Positions 52,474 through 60,894 of a stretch of 64,000 nt of DNA are shown here, in pieces; within the stretch, counting starts at the first letter, position 1; each line of letters begins with the position of its first letter. The stretch lies in NCBI RefSeq assembly GCF_900591205.1, contig NZ_UUPU01000066.1, forward strand, positions 1 to 64,000. Reading direction: 5' to 3'. The notes below the pieces were generated by a model that did no database searches, was not told the origin of the DNA, and was given only the letters and a program-made list of their open reading frames with translations. Position numbers and translations under genes: made by a program. This DNA is from Pseudomonas viridiflava. GTDB taxonomy: Bacteria > Pseudomonadota > Gammaproteobacteria > Pseudomonadales > Pseudomonadaceae.

Positions 52474-53202
52474 ATGTTCGAAGAATTGTTGCAAACCCTC
52501 GGGCTGAGCGCGCTCAGTTTGAAGGGTTTCGGCCCGCTGTTGCTGCAAGGCACCTGGATGACCATCAAGTTGTCGGTGTTGTCCCTGGCCGTCAGCGTGT
52601 TGCTGGGCCTGCTCGGCGCCAGTGCCAAGCTCTCCAGCCTGCCCTTCCTGCGCATCCCCGCCCAGCTCTACACCACGCTGATTCGTGGGGTTCCCGACCT
52701 GGTGCTGATGCTGCTGATCTTCTACAGCCTGCAAACCTGGCTCACCGGCCTTACCGACTTCATGGAATGGGAATACATCGAGATCGACCCATTCAGCGCC
52801 GGGGTGATCACCCTGGGCTTTATCTACGGTGCGTATTTCACCGAAACGTTTCGCGGCGCGATTCTCGCCGTGCCCCGTGGCCAGCTCGAAGCCGCCACGG
52901 CCTATGGGCTAAAGCGCGGCCAACGGTTCCGCTACGTGACCTTCCCGCAAATGATGCGCTTTGCCCTGCCGGGCATCGGCAATAACTGGATGGTGATGCT
53001 CAAGGCCACCGCGCTGGTGTCGATCATCGGCCTCGCGGACCTGGTCAAGGCCGCCCAGGACGCCGGCAAGAGCACCTACCAACTGTTCTATTTCCTGGTG
53101 CTCGCCGCGCTGATCTACCTGTTGATCACCAGCGCGTCCAACTTTGTCTTGCGCCGTCTTGAACGCCGCTACTCCGCAGGCTCCCGGGAGGCAGTGCGAT
53201 GA
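52474..53202 (+). CDS. Amino acid ABC permease (HisQ/AotQ type)
   Basis: A 242-residue inner-membrane permease with five helices. LLQGTWMTIKLSVLSLAVSVLLGLLG and the EAA-loop-like region EAATAYGLKRGQRFRYVTFPQM are HisMQ-family features. It forms a heterodimer with the next gene product to move basic amino acids. It overlaps the following gene by four bases. Confidence 0.93.
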   Translation: MFEELLQTLGLSALSLKGFGPLLLQGTWMTIKLSVLSLAVSVLLGLLGASAKLSSLPFLRIPAQLYTTLIRGVPDLVLMLLIFYSLQTWLTGLTDFMEWEYIEIDPFSAGVITLGFIYGAYFTETFRGAILAVPRGQLEAATAYGLKRGQRFRYVTFPQMMRFALPGIGNNWMVMLKATALVSIIGLADLVKAAQDAGKSTYQLFYFLVLAALIYLLITSASNFVLRRLERRYSAGSREAVR

Positions 53203-53909
53203 TCGAACTCTTGCAGGAATACTGGCGCCCCTTCCTTTATAGCGACGGCCAGCACATCACCGGCCTGGCGATGACCATGTGGCTGCTCAGCGCCGCCCTG
53301 GTGATTGGTTTTCTGGTGTCGATCCCGCTGTCCATTGCCCGGGTGTCGCGCAACCGCCTGGTGCGTTGGCCGGTGCAGTTCTACACCTACCTGTTTCGTG
53401 GCACGCCGCTCTATATACAGTTGCTGATCTGCTACACCGGCATCTACAGCATTGCCGCGGTGCGTGAACAACCGCTGCTGGATGCGTTCTTTCGCGATGC
53501 GATGAACTGCACGATCCTGGCCTTCGCCCTCAACACCTGCGCCTACACCACGGAGATCTTCGCCGGTTCGATTCGCAGCATGGCCCATGGCGAAGTCGAA
53601 GCGGCCAAGGCTTACGGCCTCAGCGGCTGGAAGCTGTATGCCTATGTGATCATGCCGTCGGCGTTGCGCCGCTCGCTGCCCTACTACAGTAATGAAGTGA
53701 TTTTGATGCTGCATTCGACCACGGTGGCGTTTACCGCGACGATTCCAGACATCCTCAAAGTCGCCAGGGACGCCAACTCGGCGACCTTTATGACCTTTCA
53801 ATCATTCGGCATCGCTGCGCTGATCTACCTGACCGTGACGTTTGCCCTGGTCGGGCTGTTTCGTCTCGCGGAACGCCGCTGGCTGGCCTTCCTCGGCCCG
53901 AGCCATTAA
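53199..53909 (+). CDS. Amino acid ABC permease (HisM/AotM type)
   Basis: A 236-residue permease with five helices, second membrane subunit of the basic amino acid importer. GLAMTMWLLSAALVIGFLVSIPLSIARVSRN and the EAA loop EVEAAKAYGLSGWKLYAYVIMPSALRRSLP are characteristic. It overlaps the HisQ-type gene upstream, and the aspartoacylase-like gene starts nine bases after it. Confidence 0.93.
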   Translation: MIELLQEYWRPFLYSDGQHITGLAMTMWLLSAALVIGFLVSIPLSIARVSRNRLVRWPVQFYTYLFRGTPLYIQLLICYTGIYSIAAVREQPLLDAFFRDAMNCTILAFALNTCAYTTEIFAGSIRSMAHGEVEAAKAYGLSGWKLYAYVIMPSALRRSLPYYSNEVILMLHSTTVAFTATIPDILKVARDANSATFMTFQSFGIAALIYLTVTFALVGLFRLAERRWLAFLGPSH

Positions 53910-53918
53910 GGAGCTTTC

Positions 53919-55037
53919 ATGCGTCATCAGGTTCATCCACTGATCGCGCCGGTGCCAGGGACGGCGCGGCAGATTCACAGCTTTCACTTCGGCCCGCAGC
54001 AGGCCCAAGGCAAGATTTATATCCAATCGTCGCTGCATGCCGATGAGCTGCCGGGCATGCTGGTGGCCTGGCACCTCAAGGTGCGCCTCGCCGAGTTGGC
54101 GGCGGCCGGGCGGCTGTTGAGCGAGATCGTGCTGGTGCCCATCGCCAACCCGGTGGGCCTGGAACAGGTGTTGATGGATATCCCACTGGGCCGCTACGAG
54201 CTGGAAAGCGGGCAGAATTTCAATCGCCTGTTTGTCGACCTCAGTGAAACCGTCGGCAACCAGGTCGAAGACCTGCTTGGCGATGATCCGCAACACAATG
54301 TCGAACTGATCCGCGCCGCGCTGACCACCGCCCTCGCGGCACACACCGCCGACACCCAGTTGCACTCCCAGCGCCTGGTGCTGCAACGCCTGGCCTGCGA
54401 TGCCGACATGGTGCTGGACCTGCATTGCGATTTCGAAGCCGTGGCGCACCTGTACACCACGCCCGAAGCCTGGCCGCAGGTGGAACCGCTGGCGCGCTAT
54501 ATCGGCTCGGAGGCCAACCTGCTGGCCACCAACTCCGGCGGGCAGTCCTTCGATGAGTGTTTCACGCTGGTGTGGTGGCAATTACAGCAACGCTTCAGCG
54601 GGCGTTTTCCGATCCCGATGGGCAGCTTTTCGGTGACCGTCGAGCTGCGTGGCCAGGGCGACGTCAACCACGGCCTGGCCAGCCTCGATTGCCAGGCGAT
54701 CATCGACTACCTGATCCAGTTCGGCGCAATAAGCGGCGACGCGGCACCGCTGCCCGATCTGCCCTACCCCGCCACCCCACTGGCGGGCGTGGAACCGGTG
54801 GCCACGCCGGTCGGCGGCCTGCTGGTGTTCAGCGCCCTGCCGGGTGAATACCTGGAGGCCGGGCAACTGATCGCCGAAATCATCGACCCCATTACCGACC
54901 GCGTAACGCCCGTGCACTGCCGCCAGGCCGGCCTGCTTTACGCCCGTTCGCTGCGCCGCATGGCCACTGCGGGGATGGTCATCGGCCATGTCGCAGGCAC
55001 CGAAGCCTACCGCAGCGGCTACCTACTTTCGCCTTGA
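53919..55037 (+). CDS. Succinylglutamate desuccinylase/aspartoacylase-family protein (AotO-like)
   Basis: A 372-residue M14-type zinc carboxypeptidase-fold protein. SSLHADELPGMLVAWHL gives the H-x-x-E zinc pair (His45 and Glu48, roughly) and MVLDLHCDFE the third histidine. The C-terminal part (about 300-372) is a lipoyl-like beta-barrel. It resembles AotO in the aot operon of P. aeruginosa. AstE cleaves succinylglutamate, but the reaction of AotO-type proteins is unknown. It is translationally linked (nine bases from the permease stop, 14 before the ATPase start). Confidence 0.85.
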   Translation: MRHQVHPLIAPVPGTARQIHSFHFGPQQAQGKIYIQSSLHADELPGMLVAWHLKVRLAELAAAGRLLSEIVLVPIANPVGLEQVLMDIPLGRYELESGQNFNRLFVDLSETVGNQVEDLLGDDPQHNVELIRAALTTALAAHTADTQLHSQRLVLQRLACDADMVLDLHCDFEAVAHLYTTPEAWPQVEPLARYIGSEANLLATNSGGQSFDECFTLVWWQLQQRFSGRFPIPMGSFSVTVELRGQGDVNHGLASLDCQAIIDYLIQFGAISGDAAPLPDLPYPATPLAGVEPVATPVGGLLVFSALPGEYLEAGQLIAEIIDPITDRVTPVHCRQAGLLYARSLRRMATAGMVIGHVAGTEAYRSGYLLSP

Positions 55038-55051
55038 GGATGCACGCCCCC

Positions 55052-55816
55052 ATGTACAAATTGACCGTTGAAAGCCTGCATAAAAGCTATGGCGACAATG
55101 AGGTGCTCAGAGGTGTTTCGCTCAAAGCCAAGACCGGTGACGTGATCAGCCTGATCGGCGCCAGCGGCTCGGGCAAGAGCACCTTCTTGCGCTGCATCAA
55201 CTTCCTGGAAACCCCTAACGACGGCGCCATGACCCTCGACGGCCAGCAGATCCGCATGGTCAGCGACCGCCACGGCATGCGCGTGGCAGACGACGCCGAG
55301 CTGCAGCGCCTGCGTACCCGGCTGGCGATGGTGTTCCAGCATTTCAACCTGTGGAGCCACATGAGCGTGCTGGAAAACATCACCATGGCCCCGCGCCGGG
55401 TGCTGGGTTGCAGCAAGAAGGACGCCGAGGACCGCGCCCGTCACTACCTGGACAAAGTGGGTCTGCCGGCACGGGTGGCCGATCAATACCCGGCGTTTCT
55501 GTCCGGCGGCCAGCAGCAACGGGTGGCCATCGCCCGCGCCCTGGCGATGGAGCCGGAGGTGATGTTGTTCGATGAACCCACCTCGGCCCTCGACCCGGAA
55601 CTGGTAGGCGAAGTGTTGAAGGTGATCCAGGGCCTGGCCGAGGAAGGCCGCACCATGATCATGGTGACCCACGAGATGAGTTTTGCGCGCAAGGTGTCGA
55701 GCCAGGTGCTGTTCCTGCACAAGGGCCTGGTGGAGGAGCAAGGCACGCCGGAAGATGTGCTGGGCAACCCGAAGAGCGAGCGACTGCAGCAGTTCCTCAG
55801 TGGCAATTTGAAGTAA
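55052..55816 (+). CDS. Amino acid ABC ATPase (HisP/AotP type)
   Basis: A 254-residue ATPase. Walker A is GASGSGKST, signature LSGGQQQRVAIARAL, Walker B VMLFDEPTSALDPE, and the H-switch MVTHEMSFARKV. RFRMVSDRHGMRVADD-type insert is a feature of the HisP/ArtP/AotP subfamily. I start at ATG 55052 (MYKLTVES), aligned with HisP relatives. It energises the permease. No argR follows, unlike the P. aeruginosa aotJQMOP-argR locus. Confidence 0.92.
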   Translation: MYKLTVESLHKSYGDNEVLRGVSLKAKTGDVISLIGASGSGKSTFLRCINFLETPNDGAMTLDGQQIRMVSDRHGMRVADDAELQRLRTRLAMVFQHFNLWSHMSVLENITMAPRRVLGCSKKDAEDRARHYLDKVGLPARVADQYPAFLSGGQQQRVAIARALAMEPEVMLFDEPTSALDPELVGEVLKVIQGLAEEGRTMIMVTHEMSFARKVSSQVLFLHKGLVEEQGTPEDVLGNPKSERLQQFLSGNLK

Positions 55817-55829
55817 ACCTTTGCCGCAC

Positions 55830-55858
55830 CTGGAGGGTCTGTGGAATAGGCCCTCCAG
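55830..55858 (+). terminator. Hairpin after AotP-like gene
   Basis: CTGGAGGG (55830-55837) and CCCTCCAG (55851-55858) form an 8-bp stem between the ATPase and helicase genes. There is no T tract, so read-through into the helicase gene is possible. Confidence 0.4.
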
Positions 55859-55873
55859 AGTGTTCGCAGCCGC

Positions 55874-58354
55874 ATGGCAAAACCCCTCGATTTCGCCAAA
55901 CAGTGGTTTGCCGCCAAGGGCTGGAAGCCGTTTGCCTTCCAGAAAGATGTGTGGGCCGCCGTGCGCAACGGCCAATCAGGCTTGCTGCACGCCAGCACCG
56001 GCGCGGGTAAAACCTATGCCCTGTGGTTTGCCGCGCTCAATCGCTTCGCCATCACCCGACCGCCCGCCACCGGCAAACGCAAGGCTGCGCCCGAGCCGCT
56101 GTCGGTGCTATGGATTACGCCCATGCGTGCCTTGGCCGCCGACACCGCGCGCGCCCTTGAGGCGCCGCTTGAGGCGTTGCAGATTCCCTGGAGCGTCGGT
56201 TTGCGCACCGGCGACACCAGCAGCAGCGAGCGCGCACGCCAGACCCGCCGCCAGCCCACCGCACTGGTCACCACCCCGGAAAGCCTGACCCTGATGCTCG
56301 CACGCGCCGACAGTGAAGTGAGCCTGGCGCACCTGCGCATGGTGGTGGTGGATGAATGGCACGAACTTATCGGCAACAAGCGCGGTGTGCAGTTGCAACT
56401 GGCGTTGGCGCGGCTGCGGCGTTGGCACCCTGAACTGATGGTGTGGGGGATTTCGGCGACCCTGGGCAATCAGTCTCACGCCTTGGAAGTTTTGGTCCCA
56501 CAAGGCGGCGGGATCAATGTGCAGGGGCAAACCGCCAAACAGCTGGAAGTCGACACCTTGCTGCCGCCCATCGCGGAGCGGTTTCCGTGGGCCGGGCATA
56601 TCGGTTTGAAGATGCTGCCGCAAGTGGTGGCGGAGGTGGAAAGCGCCAGCAGTTGCCTGGTGTTTACCAATACACGGGCACAATCGGAAATCTGGTATCA
56701 GGCGTTGCTTGAGGCGCGTCCGGATTGGGCCGGGCTGATTGCACTGCACCACGGCTCACTGTCCCGGGAAACCCGCGACTGGGTGGAGCGGGCCTTGAAA
56801 GACGGTCAGCTCAAGGCGGTGGTATGCACCTCCAGCCTGGACCTGGGGGTGGATTTTCTGCCGGTGGAGCGGGTCTTGCAGATCGGCTCGGCCAAGGGCG
56901 TGGCGCGCTTGATGCAACGCGCCGGGCGTTCGGGGCATGCGCCGGGGCGGCCATCCCGAGTAACGCTGGTGCCGACCCATAGCCTGGAACTGGTGGAAGC
57001 CGCCGCTGCCCAGGATGCGATTGCCCAGCGCCGCATCGAAGCCCGGGAATCGCCCCACAAGCCTTTGGATGTGCTCGTACAACACCTGGTGAGCATGGCC
57101 CTGGGTGGAGGGTTTACCCCGGATGCGTTGCTGTCGGAAGTGCGTGGCGCCTGGGCCTATCGCGATCTCAGCGAGGCCGACTGGGCCTGGGCCCTGGGGT
57201 TCGTGCGCCATGGCGGTCTGTCGTTGACCGCCTACCCGGATTACCGCCGCGTGGAGCCGGACGAGCACGGCATCTGGCGCGTCCCCGATGCCCGCCTGGC
57301 ACGCCGCCACCGCATGAGCGTGGGCACCATCGTCAGTGACGCGAGTATCCAACTGAAATTCTGGAGCAAGGGCGGTGGCGGAAAAAACCTCGGCAGCGTC
57401 GAGGAAGGCTTTATTGCGCGGCTCAAGCCTGGGGATGGTTTTTTGTTCGCCGGGCGGCTGCTGGAGTTGGTGCGGGTGGAAAACATGACCGCCTATGTAC
57501 GCCGCAGCAGCGCCAAAAAAGCCGCCGTGCCGCGCTGGAATGGCGGGCGCATGCCGCTCTCCAATGAGTTGGCGCAAGCCGTGGTCGAGCGCTTCGATGC
57601 TGCGGCGCACGGCCATTACGACGGCCCGGAGATGCAGGCGGTGCAACCCCTGCTGCACACACAGTTGCGCTGGTCGGGCTTGCCGACACGCGAGAGCTTG
57701 TTGGCCGAAGCCCTGAAGTCGCGGGAGGGGTGGCACCTGTTCCTCTATCCGTTTGCCGGGCGCCAGGTGCACCTGGGGCTCGCGAGCCTGCTGGCGTGGC
57801 GCGTCAGCCAGCGCCAGCCGGTGACCTTCTCGATTGCGGTCAACGACTACGGGCTGGAATTGCTCAGCGCCACCGAGCTGGATTGGCCATTGTTGCTGAA
57901 TGAGGCACTGCTGAGCCCTGAGAACCTGCTGGCGGACGTGATAGCCAGCCTGAATGCCGGGGAACTGGCCCTGCGCCGCTTTCGCGAGATTGCACGGATC
58001 GCCGGGCTGGTATTTGCCGGTTACCCCGGCGCGCCGAAAAGTACCCGCCAGGTGCAGGCATCCAGCGGGTTGTTCTTCGAAGTGTTCAAGCAATATGACC
58101 CGCAGAACCTGTTGCTGACCCAGGCCGGCGAAGAAGTACTGCGTGACGAATTGGATATTCGTCGGCTGGAAGAGACATTGCGCCATCTGTCGGCGCTGAC
58201 GCTCGACTTGCACCGGATTGATCGGCCGACACCCTTGGCGTTCCCCCTGCTGGTGGAACGCATGCGCGAAAGCATGAGTTCGGAAAAACTCTCGGAGCGC
58301 ATTGCGCGGATGGTCAAGGATCTGGAAAAAGTCGCGGATAACGGGAAGCGCTGA
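55874..58354 (+). CDS. Ligase-associated Lhr-type DEXH helicase
   Basis: An 826-residue superfamily 2 helicase. Walker A HASTGAGKTYALWF (39-52), DEXH box VVVDEWHEL, SAT motif GISATLGNQ, motif VI MQRAGRSGHAPG. The Lhr core, with winged helix and DUF4175-like and C-terminal extension, ends near residue 820. It translocates 3' to 5' on single-stranded DNA and is linked to interstrand crosslink repair in mycobacteria. It would act with the exonuclease and ligase genes, here separated by the amino acid operon, and with PdeM encoded immediately after (stop/start overlap TGATG). Confidence 0.93.
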   Translation: MAKPLDFAKQWFAAKGWKPFAFQKDVWAAVRNGQSGLLHASTGAGKTYALWFAALNRFAITRPPATGKRKAAPEPLSVLWITPMRALAADTARALEAPLEALQIPWSVGLRTGDTSSSERARQTRRQPTALVTTPESLTLMLARADSEVSLAHLRMVVVDEWHELIGNKRGVQLQLALARLRRWHPELMVWGISATLGNQSHALEVLVPQGGGINVQGQTAKQLEVDTLLPPIAERFPWAGHIGLKMLPQVVAEVESASSCLVFTNTRAQSEIWYQALLEARPDWAGLIALHHGSLSRETRDWVERALKDGQLKAVVCTSSLDLGVDFLPVERVLQIGSAKGVARLMQRAGRSGHAPGRPSRVTLVPTHSLELVEAAAAQDAIAQRRIEARESPHKPLDVLVQHLVSMALGGGFTPDALLSEVRGAWAYRDLSEADWAWALGFVRHGGLSLTAYPDYRRVEPDEHGIWRVPDARLARRHRMSVGTIVSDASIQLKFWSKGGGGKNLGSVEEGFIARLKPGDGFLFAGRLLELVRVENMTAYVRRSSAKKAAVPRWNGGRMPLSNELAQAVVERFDAAAHGHYDGPEMQAVQPLLHTQLRWSGLPTRESLLAEALKSREGWHLFLYPFAGRQVHLGLASLLAWRVSQRQPVTFSIAVNDYGLELLSATELDWPLLLNEALLSPENLLADVIASLNAGELALRRFREIARIAGLVFAGYPGAPKSTRQVQASSGLFFEVFKQYDPQNLLLTQAGEEVLRDELDIRRLEETLRHLSALTLDLHRIDRPTPLAFPLLVERMRESMSSEKLSERIARMVKDLEKVADNGKR

Positions 58355-59004
58355 TGCATTGCACACTGACGATTGAGGGTGAAGAGTTATGGTTGCTGGC
58401 GGACAAGGCCGTGTACTGGCCGGCACGCCGTTGTTTGCTGATCGCCGATGCGCATTTCGGCAAGGCTTCGGCGTATCGCAGCCTGGGGCAGCCGGTGCCG
58501 CAGGGCACCACCACCGAGAACCTTGCACGGCTGGAGCGGCTGATAACGGCATTGCCGTGCGAGCGGGTGATCTTTTTAGGAGACTTCCTGCACGGCCCCG
58601 GTTCCCATGCCAGCGGCACGCTGAGTGCCTTACGCGGCTGGCGTGAGCGGTATTCGGAGATTGGCATGACCTTGATTCGTGGCAATCACGACAAGCGCGC
58701 TGGCGACCCGCCTGTGGACCTCGCCATCGAAGTGGTCCCCGAGCCGCTGCTGGTCGGCCCTTTCGCCCTGCAACACGAACCGCACGCCCATCCCAGCCAC
58801 CACGTGCTGGCAGGGCATGTGCATCCGGTGTATCACTTGCGCGGCAAAGGCCGGCAGCGTTTGCGCCTGCCGTGCTTCCAGATCGGTACGCGGGTCAGCT
58901 TGCTGCCGGCGTTCGGCGCATTTACCGGAGGTTACGCAGTGGAGCAGGACGCAGACTGCCGAATCTTTGTGATCGGCGATCACGAGGTATGGCCGGTGCG
59001 TTGA
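58354..59004 (+). CDS. pdeM: Ligase-associated endonuclease PdeM
   Basis: A 216-residue calcineurin-like phosphoesterase. Metal-binding motifs are ADAHFGKASAYR (29-40), LGDFLHGPG, GNHDKR and AGHVHPVYHL. It matches the PdeM member of the ligase-associated DNA damage response cluster. Its start codon overlaps the helicase stop by one base. Probable role: processing of DNA ends or structure-specific cleavage. Confidence 0.92.
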   Translation: MHCTLTIEGEELWLLADKAVYWPARRCLLIADAHFGKASAYRSLGQPVPQGTTTENLARLERLITALPCERVIFLGDFLHGPGSHASGTLSALRGWRERYSEIGMTLIRGNHDKRAGDPPVDLAIEVVPEPLLVGPFALQHEPHAHPSHHVLAGHVHPVYHLRGKGRQRLRLPCFQIGTRVSLLPAFGAFTGGYAVEQDADCRIFVIGDHEVWPVR

Positions 59005-59036
59005 CGGGTGTGCCAGATCTGTCGCAGATCAGCTTT

Positions 59037-59186
59037 CGTGGCGAGCGGGCTTGCCCGCGTTGGGCTGCGTAGCAGCCCCAGTAAAGTCACTGCATTTTTC
59101 CTGAAAGAACTCCGCGTCTGGTTTGGGGCTGCTTCGCAGCCCAACGCGGGCTTGCCCGCTCGCCACAACAAGCCCGCTCGCCACAG
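59037..59186. repeat. REP-type composite (family B)
   Basis: GTGGCGAGCGGGCTTGCCCG and GGGCTGCGTAGCAGCCCC, then about 50 bp, then GGGGCTGCTTCGCAGCCC and CGGGCTTGCCCGCTCGCCAC. A tandem repeat of the right tail (AGCCCGCTCGCCACA) follows. It lies between the pdeM and small-protein genes, which converge. Confidence 0.8.
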
Positions 59187-59201
59187 GGGAGGTGCGTGCT
59201 T

Positions 59202-59399
59202 TTAGGCAACAGGCGCCGGTGGCGGCTCGTCGGGAAGGGTCGGCTCACCGGGTTCGGTAGGCTGGGGGTAATCCGGCTCGGGTTGGCCGGGGATGCCGCC
59301 CGCATAGGCGGGATCGGCCATCAGGGACCAGGCCAGAACGCCAATCTGGTTGGGTTCAAGCCGGGCAAGTTCAGCGCTGATTCGCGGGTCGATCTTCAT
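59202..59399 (-). CDS. Small hypothetical protein, Pro-rich C-terminus
   Basis: A 65-residue soluble protein starting MKIDPRISAELARLEPNQIG. The C-terminal half is Pro/Glu-rich (PGQPEPDYPQPTEPGEP). GAGGAG sits seven bases before ATG 59399, a strong ribosome site, which supports translation; the longer frame to 59453 has no such site. I do not recognise the family. Confidence 0.6.
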   Translation of the reverse strand: MKIDPRISAELARLEPNQIGVLAWSLMADPAYAGGIPGQPEPDYPQPTEPGEPTLPDEPPPAPVA

Positions 59400-59506
59400 A
59401 AGGTACTCCTCAAGCGTGGCCCGGCGCGTTTTGCACGCGCCGAGGCAGTACACCCAATAGAGTCACTTTCTGCAGACTAATTCCCTTAACGTGTAGGACC
59501 TTTCGA

Positions 59507-60073
59507 TCAAGCGCGTGGGAGGGTGACGCCGCGCTGGCCCTGGTACTTCCCTGCGCGGTCTTTGTAGGACACTTCACATGCCTCGTCGGACTGCAGGAAC
59601 AGCATCTGCGCCACGCCTTCGTTGGCATAGATTTTCGCCGGCAAGGTGGTGGTGTTAGAGAACTCCAGGGTCACGTGGCCTTCCCACTCCGGCTCAAGCG
59701 GCGTCACGTTGACGATAATGCCGCAGCGCGCGTAGGTGCTTTTACCCAGGCAGATGGTCAGCACATCACGGGGAATACGGAAGAACTCCACGGTGCGCGC
59801 CAGGGCGAAGGAGTTCGGCGGGATGATGCATACGTCGCTCTTGACGTCGACGAAGCTTTTTTCGTCGAAGTTCTTCGGATCGACGATCGCCGAATTGATA
59901 TTGGTGAACACCTTGAATTCATCGGCGCAGCGCACGTCGTAGCCGTAGCTGGAAACCCCGTACGAGATCACACGGTCGTCGCCTTCACCGCGAATCTGAC
60001 GCTCAACGAACGGTTCGATCATGCCGTGCTCTTGCGCCATGCGGCGAATCCACTTGTCCGATTTGATGCTCAT
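59507..60073 (-). CDS. dcd: dCTP deaminase
   Basis: A 188-residue enzyme, the normal length. It deaminates dCTP to dUTP, feeding thymidylate synthesis, and forms a trimer. Hallmarks are MSIKSDKWIRRMAQEHGMIEPF at the start, SSYGYDVRC, the nucleotide-binding GKSTYARCGI, EWEGHVTLEFSNTT with the catalytic Glu, and the C-terminal KYQGQRGVTLPRA that closes the active site. Monocistronic. Confidence 0.96.
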   Translation of the reverse strand: MSIKSDKWIRRMAQEHGMIEPFVERQIRGEGDDRVISYGVSSYGYDVRCADEFKVFTNINSAIVDPKNFDEKSFVDVKSDVCIIPPNSFALARTVEFFRIPRDVLTICLGKSTYARCGIIVNVTPLEPEWEGHVTLEFSNTTTLPAKIYANEGVAQMLFLQSDEACEVSYKDRAGKYQGQRGVTLPRA

Positions 60074-60473
60074 GGCGGGTGTCCTGAATAGCGAGGTGGA
60101 AAAATTCTGTGGAGCATCTTACCGGGGCCGGCGTTGGGGTTCAAAGGGCGTGGGGCTTTTGTTGATGAATGTCTTGGCCAATGCACCTGCTGCTAAAGCC
60201 GCAGCCAGCGGGGCCGGGACCCGCGCCGCCAGCGCTGGCGACTGTAAATACCACCGCCAGTCACGAAAATAGAGAAACCTTCGGAAATACCATTGGCACG
60301 TTCCGGAAAAAGGGTTAAGGTGGCGCCACTGTGCTGCTTGTGTCACTGAGAATCTCTACACGATATGTTGAATTTCGATCCAACCATCTCCAAGAATTTT
60401 TCCTGCTCTTTGCACTCAGTCTCGGCCAGGGCTTTTCCTGAGTCGCAGTTAACTTTGTCCAAGGAGATACACC
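60074..60473. promoter_or_regulatory. dcd/csp divergent region
   Basis: A 400-bp gap. It contains the dcd promoter and a long leader (over 100 bases) before the cold-shock gene, as is common for csp genes with cold-responsive leaders. The minus-strand frame at 60119-60346 is listed separately as doubtful. Confidence 0.4.
60119..60346 (-). CDS. Doubtful small ORF
   Basis: A 75-codon frame from a GTG start at 60346, with a Tyr/Trp/Phe-rich middle (WYFRRFLYFRDWRWYLQSP) and Ala-rich hydrophobic segment (LAARVPAPLAAALAAGALA). The ribosome site is weak (AGAGATT), and it covers most of the divergent region. Codon use at third positions is GC-rich in the second half. It could be a small membrane protein or a chance frame. 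Confidence 0.3.
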   Translation of the reverse strand: MTQAAQWRHLNPFSGTCQWYFRRFLYFRDWRWYLQSPALAARVPAPLAAALAAGALAKTFINKSPTPFEPQRRPR

Positions 60474-60683
60474 ATGTCTAATCGCCAAACTGGTACCGTT
60501 AAGTGGTTCAACGATGAAAAAGGCTTCGGCTTCATCACTCCACAATCCGGTGACGACCTGTTCGTTCACTTCAAAGCTATCCAATCCGACGGCTTCAAAA
60601 GCCTGAAAGAAGGCCAACAGGTTTCTTTCATCGCTACCCGCGGTCAGAAAGGCATGCAAGCTGAAGAAGTTCAAGTTATCTAA
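60474..60683 (+). CDS. Cold-shock protein, CspA/CapB family
   Basis: A 69-residue single OB-fold cold-shock domain. RNP1 is KGFGFI and RNP2 is DLFVHF, both intact, and TGTVKWFNDEKGFGFITPQ is the usual start. It binds single-stranded RNA and DNA as an RNA chaperone. AAGGAG is placed eight bases before ATG. A long leader and a strong intrinsic terminator flank it, so it is monocistronic. Which paralogue this is cannot be decided. Confidence 0.95.
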   Translation: MSNRQTGTVKWFNDEKGFGFITPQSGDDLFVHFKAIQSDGFKSLKEGQQVSFIATRGQKGMQAEEVQVI

Positions 60684-60701
60684 CTTGTACTGACTTAGTC
60701 G

Positions 60702-60734
60702 AAAAAACCCCGCCCTTAAAAGCGGGGTTTTTTT
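60702..60734 (+). terminator. Intrinsic terminator after cold-shock gene
   Basis: AAAAAACCCCGC (60702-60713), loop CCTTAAAA, GCGGGGTTTTTTT (60722-60734). T tracts on both strands, so it can also act on the opposite strand. Confidence 0.92.
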
Positions 60735-60780
60735 ATGCCTGGGATTTGGCACCAACCCAATGTAATGCCAGGCACAAAAA

Positions 60781-60873
60781 AATGTGGGAGGGGGCTTGCC
60801 CCCGATGGCGGTGGATCAGTCGATACTTGCATTGACTGATACACCGCTATCGGGGGCAAGCCCCTCCCACATT
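60781..60873. repeat. REP-type paired palindrome (family A, GGGGG variant)
   Basis: AATGTGGGAGGGGGCTTGCC, CCGATGGCGG, then ACCGCTATCGGGGGCAAGCC and CCTCCCACATT. It lies just past the rpoS stop, between convergent csp and rpoS genes. Confidence 0.82.
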
Positions 60874-60894
60874 CAGGCATTCAAGCTGCGTCGC

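Noticed and set aside
51637..55816. Calling the ABC operon aotJQMOP itself
   Set aside because: The gene order and types agree, but argR is missing and the location is unusual, so it may be a paralogue; gene symbols were withheld.
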